From Gaertneriomyces semiglobifer (taxonomy: Eukaryota; Chytridiomycota; Chytridiomycetes; Spizellomycetales; Spizellomycetaceae), in assembly GCA_025558075.1 (NCBI GenBank), contig JAHLKF010000024.1:124001-188000 (forward strand): 64,000 nt of DNA, given 5' to 3'. This document shows positions 56,230-64,000 of this stretch, in pieces (position 1 is the first letter of the stretch; every line of letters starts with the position of its first letter). The notes beneath the pieces are model-generated. The model saw nothing but the letters and a program-made list of their open reading frames with translations, ran no database searches and had not been told where the DNA came from. Made by a program: the position numbers and the translations under genes.

Positions 56230-57763
56230 GTCCATCCCGTCGTTTTCCCGCATTCACTTCAACACTGGCCTCATCTACACCCGTCTCACCGACTATCCCT
56301 CCGCCCTCTCCTACTACTCACAAGCCCTCGATTCCGATCCGTACCTCGCCGTCGCCTACTTTCAGCGCTCCTACTGCTTCTTCATGCTCGAAGACTACAA
56401 CTCGGCCGAACGCGATTACGCCGCTTGTCTCGACCTCTTGCGCGAAAACGACTACATTGACTATTCTCAGCTCGGCCTCAAGTACAGACTCTACAGATGC
56501 GAAATCCACTTTAATCGCGCCATGTGTTGGCACAGTCTGGCCGTGAGTGGTGGCGGTGATTATGGCGAACTCCAGCAATACGTGTCGAGTGATATCGCCA
56601 TGGCACAACGGTGTTGTCGAACAAACGAACAAAAAGACATTGTAGGAAGAGCCGCCCGTGTCGGTGTCGAAACCGTCACTCTCTTTACAGTCCCGAGTGA
56701 CGCTGTCTTTGAAGTCTCGGAACAAAAACTCAAAAACCTGAAAGGCAAGCAGTTCCTTCCCGACGCCAAAGTCGTCGTTGATAAAATGGGCGAAGGTGGT
56801 TGGTCCGGGTTCGATGGAGCCGCTATTGTCGTTCCGGAAATCGTCACCACCAATTCCGATTCCGGTGTTGAGGCTGCTGCGGCGACAGTCGTTCGTAACA
56901 AGACGCTCTTACGACGTGCCTCAGACCCGGAACGCGACAAGAACCGGATGGATTCGCGAGGTATGGATATGGGACGCGGGAGAAGTAATACGGTGGATTC
57001 ACCGAGTGGCGTCACCCGGTTGAATACCCTTAACACCCTACCGTCGAATACGGGAGGGTCCGGGTCCGCAGGAGGGACGGTAGGAAGGTATAACACTGCA
57101 CCTGCAGGCTCTGGAGGCACCGCGTCCAGAGTACAACCGCCTCGACGTGCTGGACCATCTAACGGAACCGGATACGCATTCCCATCACAACAACAACAAC
57201 AATATTCCCTGAACCGTTCTTATTCGGATAACAGTATGCGACGGGATTACCCCTCTCCAACAGCCTCCCCCTCCAATGGCAGCAGTCTCGGTCGAAGCTT
57301 GACCAATAACAACAACAATAATAACCAACAACCCATGATGTACAACGACAACAACTCCTTACCCCGCAACAACTCGGTCGCCTCGTTTTCCTCCTACACA
57401 CGATCCAAACTCAAACTCAAACTCCACACACTGTCACCACTCCCCCAAAAAACCATTCTGTTATTGTTGGATAACAACAATAACACGAATAGTGTGCCGT
57501 CGTATGTGTTTCTCCTCACCAAGGCGATTCAGAAATTGAACCTTCCTTATGAAGTCGAGGAGTTGAGTTTGAGTTTTCGGGATCCGGATGCCGGTGGGAA
57601 TGTGAATGGGGAGAGAAATGGTGGTGGTGGTGGTGGTGGGAGGGACGGTGATGCGGGTGCGGCGGCGAGGATTAGTATTTTGGATGATGATGATTTGGCG
57701 GTGGCGTGGGAGGTGATGGGTGAGGAAGGACGATGGGAGGTGTTTGTGGGTGTCAATGAATGA
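56037..57763 (+). CDS. noxR: NADPH oxidase regulator NoxR (p67phox-like)
   Basis: Exons 56037-56126 and 56231-57763 give 540 residues. Residues 1-190 are TPR repeats of the p67phox/NoxR type: WANGIEAYRQGDFDTALDCFQ|SIPSFSRIHFNTGLIYTRLTDYPSALSYYSQAL, YFQRSYCFFMLEDYNSAERDY, HFNRAMC. The conserved segment after the TPRs, KLKNLKGKQFLPDAKVV, matches the activation region. A ~200-residue disordered stretch (poly-Gln, poly-Asn) follows. The end looks like a PB1 domain (KLKLHTLSPL..., acidic DDDDLAVAWEV). NoxR with Rac activates fungal NADPH oxidases that make superoxide for development; no SH3 domain is seen. The intron (56127-56230) has a long (CT)n polypyrimidine tract next to the acceptor. Confidence 0.85.
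56189..56226 (+). repeat. (CT)n microsatellite forming the 3' splice-site polypyrimidine tract
   Basis: About 17 CT units run directly into the gcag acceptor at 56230. Confidence 0.85.
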
Positions 57764-60373
57764 TGATGATGAAGCATTCACGAAATTGGGAAAACCTCTT
57801 GGAAAATATTGAAGGGTGTGCATGTTTATGTATATGCTAGCGTCGGTCTGTCTGTCTGTTTGTGTGTTTATTCCCGTGGAGCGAATTTAGAAGGACGAGA
57901 ACAACCGTGTATATGGACAAAGATTGGGGACCGTCCAAACAACAACAACTACAACAACCAACGGCGAAACGAACGGTTATTTGGTGCCTTGTTGGTGTTG
58001 GGTTTTATTATTGGTCTCTTTTTGCAACTTACTGTTACTTTGGAGGGGAGGAGTGTGTGGTTCTTTTTTCAAATTGTACATTTTATTTTTTTTTTGGGAC
58101 GAAAACGAAGCACATACGTCTATTCACCCTCCCCTCAGCTTTTGATGAGTTGAGGTTTTTGAGTTTGAGATGTTTGATGTTGATGTCTTTTACCGTCGTA
58201 TCGGTAACCGTCAACTATCAACACCAACTATTGATTATCGCCGTTGGGTGTTCGATTGGCGTTTGGTGGGTTGGTGGTTTGGACGGGTTATCCCGTCGTG
58301 GCTCGAGAACCTCTACGAATGCGTAGGAGCGGGGAACCGTGGAAAGTACGACTATTTACACACGAAGCACTACTACACACGAAACACATACACGTACATG
58401 GACATGGACATGGACAGGATTGGTCGATACACTTTGTGGAATCGATCTCGATCTCGAACCCGCAACATGCACAGTAACAAACTCGACGAACCGACGGACG
58501 TTGATGATCTGAATTGATGGAGGGACAGATGTGTGTGGGGTGACAAACAACACCGTCTCCCCTTCTTCTCAACTGATCAATCTGGAATTGGAAGGGTTTT
58601 CTCACTGCTTACTTCTCGATTACTATTTCACCACGGGAAGACACAACAGACGACACAACTCGACATACATACAGAGACATACATACATACATACAGACAC
58701 ACGACCCTCTCACGCAGAAAATCCACACACGACGATACACGACGATACACGCAGAAGATACATGTATACAGGGGACACGTACATCAAACATCCATCCTTT
58801 GAAATTTTGAAATTTCGAGATTCGCATTCACACTCGACGCATTGATGGTGATGGTCGGTTGGGTTTTTTTGTGTATAGAGATAGTAGAAATAGATAGATC
58901 CAACTCCCGCTTCCCTCCTCCCATGCCCAAACCACTTCCCACCACACCACCACCACGCCAACAGACACACCACCACCACTCCGACGCGCGCTCGCACTTA
59001 CACACACATGTTTTTCTCTTCTTTCTTGTTTGTTTGTTTGTTTGTTTGTTTGTAACCTTTTTATGTTATCTTGAAAAAAAATATCATACTTTTGAAAAGA
59101 TCATGTTTCGGGTACGTGGTTATGAACTTACGATCTTGATCTTGAATGTGTGTTGGTGGGTTGACATAGGTGTACGTACTAGTCGATGTTTGAATTTCAC
59201 ACTGTGTATACACTTGTGATACCTACTTGTTACATATGGATTTTTTTTTGGTGAGTATATGGTTGTATTATTGGTTTTTCTCACTGCTATTTGTGTTGTT
59301 TTGTTTGGTGTGAGGGTCGGCTTTTTCGAATTCAGTTTGATACGCTTTATCGGTCATTCATATACGTTCTTTTCTTATTGTACTCATAGGTTAGTTCGTT
59401 CACACACCTACCACAACAAAAGAAATGTGTGTGTAGGTCCGATGTTTTGATGGCTGACAATCACGGTTCTTCGGTACGGCTCAAACTGGTTCTCTGTCTC
59501 AATACACGAAAGGGTGTGAAGACGGTAATACAAGCGAGATATAATAGACCTAGAGAGGGGTGGGAAAAACAATCATAGTATACGAATTACATTACACAAA
59601 ATTCGTTCGACGTTTATCCGCTACACCCACTTTGACGAACTACGAAAATACGAAGAACAAGCTCAAAAGAAACTCGAGAGCTAATAAGTGCTTTATGTGT
59701 GAGAAAAAAAAAAACGTCTGTTTGGTTATCCTCACAAATCCAAATTCACGCTCTCTGATTCTCCTTTTTTTCTGTTTGATTGTTTTGTTTGTTTGTTTTT
59801 ACGGCTCTTCCACCCCTTTTTTGTTTTTCACCGCTTTCTAAACTGATGTTATAGCGTTTGGAAGACAGAATCTCTCTACGCTTCATCGATTTTCCAGAAT
59901 TTACATGTGATATATACGCATCCTACGCTATATTAGTCCCACACAAACGTTTGACGTTTTTCAATTCATGCTTATGACCTTTAGTTGATTTTTGAAAGCT
60001 TTGAAACCATCAGAGTGTGTGTGGTAAAGGTATGAGAGATACTATTACTGCGTTCCCACCGCGAAAGGGAGGGAGGGCTGGGAAGAGGTATTTAATCGGT
60101 ACCACCGTAACAACCGATATTCTCACACCGTCTCAACGGACGGAAACAGAAACCATCAAAACGATCCCCCGAGTTTTCGGCACAAATATATATGAATATG
60201 TAAAAGATCAACCCACATGGCGGAACCAAAGGACCTAACCATATCTCCACATGCGTTATTTGCGGGTACCTAGTTTAGTGACCAATCACAACCAACAAAA
60301 ACAACAAAAACAGAGCGAAAGTAGTATGACGTGTGTGTATATTTATATATATAAGAAAATAGTGCGGGCGGTT
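57764..60373. other. Long intergenic region, no supported gene
   Basis: About 2.6 kb between convergent NoxR and mS51 genes. Open frames are short, biased and without domains. It contains (CATA)n near 58664-58695, (GTTT)n at about 59028-59052 and several T-runs. Nothing functional could be read. Confidence 0.5.
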
Positions 60374-61534
60374 TCAGAAAGTGTAGAACGACCGATCTTT
60401 CCAGTCTTTAGTCTTACCGAACCCTTCATCCTTCGTATCCCGTTTCCGATCCCGGTGGAACAACGACGATGCAGATGAAAGTGGATCTGACTTCTGATTA
60501 CGTCCTCCCAACGCATCAAAGAACCCCTCACTCCGTCGCCTGGCCTCTCCACTTCTCGCAGAAGCAGCACTAATAAGAGTGGGTAGATGCAAGGTTTCCT
60601 TAACCGACACAGCAACATCCGGAACATCACTCGTCCAATCCGCACGATCCACAACGAAATCACGAACATCTTCTCTCGAAGCTTCAAGTTCAAGACCGAG
60701 ATCGTGGATCCCGGACATGGCCACGACACCCTGAATGCCCACCGACATGCCGTTCGCGACTCTATTAAGAATACGGCCTTTGACTTCCACGCGGGTGTCG
60801 GATTCTGGCTCGAGAAAGTAACCACGGGCGTCGGTTTTGAGAGGGGTGGGTTTGGCGGAAGAGTAGAATGGACCGTGGATGGGGGATTTACCGTTTTTGG
60901 TTGTGCGGAGGAGGGTGCTGACGACGGGTGTGTTGCCGGTGATGTCGGGCACGGAGAGGGAGAGGTGTTGGAACCATTCTTTGTCTCTGGTGGTGGTGGA
61001 TGTTGATGGGGATGTCGAGGATTGATCGCGATTGAGTTGCGCACGAAGTTGACGAGCCTGTTTAAGGGAGGCGAGGTACTCTTCAGAGGAAAGGGTGTCG
61101 ATGGGTCGAGTGACTCTTTCATCACCCTTGTTTATGTCGGTTTGGGTTGAAGAAATGGGATTCAACGCATCCCCTGCCCGTGCTCTGACACCCTTCAGAC
61201 TTCCTTCTGGTAACGGCTCAAACGTCTCCTTCCACCTCCTTAACAGAAACACCCGTTCCGACGCCGACTCGTACTCGACATCTTTTGTCCACGTGTGATC
61301 AAACTCTTTCACGGCAATAAACGATAACGGGAGATCAGACGGCAAAGAGTGCTTGAGACCCCAGTCGCCTCGTGCCCGATGAGCGCGGGGGGCAGAGAGG
61401 GATTGGCGTGTAGGGAGGGCAGAGGGCGACGGTGACGTTGGGACACTCGACGGCGAACTGGAGATAGGTGACGTTTTCGGAAGAGACGCAAACGGGGAGC
61501 GACGGAATAAGGTCGCAAAGGATTGGTTTGACAT
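60374..61534 (-). CDS. MRP51: Mitochondrial small-subunit ribosomal protein mS51 (MRP51 family)
   Basis: A single-exon, 386-residue protein. The N-terminal region is Ser/Pro-rich and basic (FATLFRRSPFASLPK), consistent with a mitochondrial import signal. The family block follows: PTRQSLSAPRAHRARGDWGLKHSLP, then VKEFDHTWTKDVEYESASERVFLLRRWKETF, which matches the fungal MRP51 pattern ARGDWGLKRPLP...T-x-FESA...W-x-E. MRP51 belongs to the mitoribosomal small subunit and in yeast promotes translation of COX2/COX3 mRNAs. The C-terminal half (NRVANGMSVGIQGVVAMSG, DVAVSVKETLHLPTLISAAS) is also found in this family. The ATG at 61534 is the first in frame. Confidence 0.85.
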   Translation of the reverse strand: MSNQSFATLFRRSPFASLPKTSPISSSPSSVPTSPSPSALPTRQSLSAPRAHRARGDWGLKHSLPSDLPLSFIAVKEFDHTWTKDVEYESASERVFLLRRWKETFEPLPEGSLKGVRARAGDALNPISSTQTDINKGDERVTRPIDTLSSEEYLASLKQARQLRAQLNRDQSSTSPSTSTTTRDKEWFQHLSLSVPDITGNTPVVSTLLRTTKNGKSPIHGPFYSSAKPTPLKTDARGYFLEPESDTRVEVKGRILNRVANGMSVGIQGVVAMSGIHDLGLELEASREDVRDFVVDRADWTSDVPDVAVSVKETLHLPTLISAASARSGEARRRSEGFFDALGGRNQKSDPLSSASSLFHRDRKRDTKDEGFGKTKDWKDRSFYTF

Positions 61535-62133
61535 TGTAATTTCTACGATCGGGCTCCTTTCCAGCCTCTGGCGTTTCTTATTACTGTTGTGTTCTGTTTC
61601 TTGATGACAACTCGCCCGATTCTCAGAATTCCTTTTCCTCTCTCTTTCTCTTCTTCACACTGAGCTTGGCCCTCTCCCGCCTGTTCTCCTCTCCATTCAA
61701 AATCAACAAAGCACTCTCCCAAACGCACCACAGATCTACTCTCCAAAAACAAACGAAAACTCTCAAAAATCCGCCGACGACAAACCGTCCCTCGATCGCA
61801 ACCCTAACACCATTGCTTACATAATGCGCTGCGACGCGTTGTCCCGCTGCCAGCAAAAAGTGCACACTTTTCCCTGTTTTATTATATATACATCGCTTGA
61901 CTATCGCCAGGGCTCTTGAAAGGGTGGGGTGGAGGAGGAACCACACCACGATTCCAACGTTGCCTCATCGGAACGCATTGCGTTCAACTTGACGGGTGGT
62001 TCCAACAAAGTAGAGGCGTCCCCAAGTCTTTACGGCTTTCGTGTAGGAACAGAACAGAAACGAGCATACACACAGTCTCGCCTTACTAGGAAAGATAGAT
62101 TAGGAACTGGTTCTTTGTTTTCAAAACTGAGAG
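61535..62133. promoter_or_regulatory. Divergent promoter region of mS51 and ERV2-like genes
   Basis: A 599-bp space between divergent starts. A tattatatata stretch near 61880-61892 may be a TATA element. Minus-strand open frames here are unsupported. Confidence 0.4.
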
Positions 62134-63931
62134 ATGCGACGACCACATCTCCTCATCCTGGTTGTGGTAGTGCTTGTGGTGGTGTCGTTGATGTATGCTT
62201 TTGATGGGAGTATGCAGTCGCTATCGTTCCATCGCACGAGCGGGTTGGTGATGACTGAAGGAGACGCGGGAAAGTCGGTTTCGAATGGGAGTATTAACAA
62301 AGAGAAGATAATAGGAGGAGAGAATGTCGAGAATTCTGCAACGACCAAATCAAAAGAAACGACCAAGGGACAGAAGGTAGAGGATGCTGATACATCAAAA
62401 TCAACTGAAAAGTTAGGAGACTCAGATGCGAATCAAGCAGTCGGAGAGGAGTGGGAGTTAGGAGAAGTCATCATGCCAAAAATGGCAAACGAAACAGCTC
62501 GGTAAGTTTGGCGGACCCCTACCTAAGGGACGCTCATGCCACCAGCACTTCTTCGGCTGGGAGAGACTGTCATCCCTATCAAATCAAGAAACAACACTGA
62601 CACCTTTTTTTCCACCTTCCATTCCCATCTGATACACAATCTTTCCGGTTTGCTCCACTTCTACAATCTCCGAATTCATTGATTTTCATAGTGCGATCCT
62701 CGGTCGGTCCACTTGGCACTTTCTCCACGTCCTCGCCTCCAAATACCCCGACACACCCACCCCCTCCGACCGCCACACACTCAAATCCTTCATATCCCTA
62801 TTCAGCCAGCTCTACCCCTGCGGCGACTGTGCACGCCACTTTCAACAACTCATCAAAGAGTTTCCGCCGGACTTGACCAACCGCACCACGGTAGTTCAGT
62901 GGACGTGTGAAGCACATAATCGGGTGAATGTTAGGTTGGGGAAAGAGGTTTTTGATTGTGAGAAGGTGAAAGTCGATTGTGGGTGTGGACCGGAGGAGGA
63001 GACGGATGCGCCGGGGGATGTGGAACAGGAGGGACAAATTCAAGATGCTAAAGAGAGTGGTGGGAAGGCTTTGGCGGCCAAGAAACTTGTGACTAAGGAG
63101 CCAGAACAAGGAAACGGAGAAACGGAGCAGCAAGAAGTCAAAGTGCAAAAGAGTGCAGCGCAAACGAAAGGAACGGAGGAACACGTTACGAAACTTTTGG
63201 TCGCGGATGAGCCAACCGCTGAAAGTGCAGAAGAGAAACAGAGAAAACTGCAGAAGAGTGAAGCGCAAACGAAAGAAACAGAAGAACCTGCTAGGCAGGT
63301 CCTGGCCACGGAAGAACCAACCACTGAGAAACCAGAAGCGCAACAGAGAAACCTTCGAAAAAGCAAAGAACAAACGAAAGCAACAGAGCAACACGCAACG
63401 AAATTCTCGGTGGCGGAAGAGCAAACCACTGAAGAGCTAAAAGAGCAACAGGCAGATAACCATCAGCAAAAGGTGAAACCGCAAAAGAGTGAAGCGCAAA
63501 TGAAAGAAGGAGAGGAACACGCCATGAAGGTCCAGGCCATCGAAGAGCTCATCACCGAGAAACCAGAAGCTCAACAGAGAAAACTTCGAAAAAGCAAGGA
63601 GCTAGCGCCACCAACTGAGCAACACGTCATGAAACTCTTGGTACCGGAAAAGCCAACTACCAAAGACTTACAAGAGCGAAAGGGAGAAATGGATCAGCAA
63701 GATGTGAAATTGCGAAAGACTGAAGTGCAAACAAATGAAGCAGTACAGGAAAACTTGAAACAGCAAGAAACTGAAGCACCAGGCAAGGTTGATCCAGAAA
63801 AGAAGCAGCAAGATGCGAAAGAACCACAGGCTGAAACGCAAGACACGGAAGGGCAACAAAAAGGATCGGGTAGCAATCCAGATGGCCAGGAGAGCGAGAA
63901 CGATTTCTCTGAAGAGTTCGGCAATTCATAG
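62134..63931 (+). CDS. ERV2: ER sulfhydryl oxidase (ERV2-like, ERV/ALR family) with long repeat tail
   Basis: Exons 62134-62501 and 62692-63931 (190-nt intron) give 535 residues. Residues 4-24 are a signal anchor (LLILVVVVLVVVSLMYAF). The ERV/ALR domain spans about 122-225: ILGRSTWHFLHVLASKYPDTP, FSQLYPCGDCARHF with the active-site CxxC, and WTCEAHNRVNVRLGK, the FAD-binding C-x-x-HN-x-VN motif, followed by FDCEKVKVDCGCG. These enzymes use FAD and oxygen to form disulfides; the N-terminal anchor places it in the ER lumen. Typical ERV2 is about 200 residues. Here a ~300-residue Glu/Gln/Lys-rich tandem repeat tail follows. Confidence 0.85.
63050..63720 (+). repeat. Degenerate tandem repeats in the ERV2-like tail
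   Basis: Units of roughly 38-50 codons recur about five times, each with KSEAQ(T/M)KE-type, EEHA/EEPA-type and EEPTTEKPEAQQRKLRKSKE-type segments. The tail is highly charged, low in hydrophobics and probably extended or helical. Confidence 0.8.
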
Positions 63932-64000
63932 AGATGTGTTAGTAAGGCTTTGCTGAATCTTGGCGATGTAGGGTTGCTACTGCTGGTCAGTTTGGTGGAT

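Noticed and set aside
57800..59850. Short plus-strand ORFs downstream of NoxR, some hydrophobic
   Set aside because: Composition follows T-rich intergenic sequence; no domain, no splice pattern and mutual overlap in different frames.

Overview
The window looks like nuclear DNA of a flagellated early-diverging (chytrid-like) fungus. Evidence for a fungus: short spliceosomal introns (mostly 50-100 nt), a fungal-type mitoribosomal protein (mS51/MRP51 family), a KIN1-type kinase, an ERD1-type EXS protein, a NoxR-type NADPH oxidase regulator and a heme-thiolate peroxygenase. Evidence for flagella: the left edge carries the N-terminal part of an axonemal dynein heavy chain. The exact taxon cannot be read from the sequence. 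All domain calls come from reading translations against remembered family motifs. No database search was run.

Left part (1-17.1 kb). A dynein heavy chain gene runs off the left edge on the minus strand, with a long repeat-rich N-terminal extension. About 6.5 kb of gene-poor DNA follows, holding two copies of a tRNA-derived SINE-like repeat around a promoter-plus-tandem-repeat block. Then come a hotdog-fold thioesterase and an alpha/beta hydrolase. A mobile-element graveyard (14.6-17 kb) has a broken Ulp1-like protease, a retrotransposon Gag-like ORF and striking hairpins.

Middle (17.1-45.1 kb). This is a gene-dense stretch: an LSB1/PIN3-like SH3 protein, a DUF1772-like membrane protein, a TIGAR-like histidine phosphatase, an unknown protein divergent from an ERD1-like EXS protein, a KIN1/MARK-type kinase with KA1 domain, and a large multi-exon RalGAP-alpha-like GTPase activator. 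Next are an unknown protein with Gln/Glu repeats, a RAP1 small GTPase, a small unknown spliced gene divergent from MCM9, a secreted chloroperoxidase/peroxygenase, and a fusion of a PD-(D/E)XK nuclease-like domain with a protein-kinase-like domain.

Right part (45.5-64 kb). A very long IML1/DEPDC5 gene (GATOR1/SEACIT) is followed by an NTF2-like protein with CYSPTC motifs, a p67phox/NoxR homologue preceded by two long poly-C tracts, mitoribosomal mS51, and an ER sulfhydryl oxidase (ERV2-like) with an unusual repeat tail. Intergenic spaces here are long and rich in microsatellites.

Functional themes: small-GTPase and nutrient signalling (RAP1, RalGAP-alpha-like, IML1, KIN1-like), redox biology (NoxR, peroxygenase, ERV2), DNA repair (MCM9) and motility (dynein). 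Adjacency in fungi is not evidence of co-function, so these themes are only suggestive.
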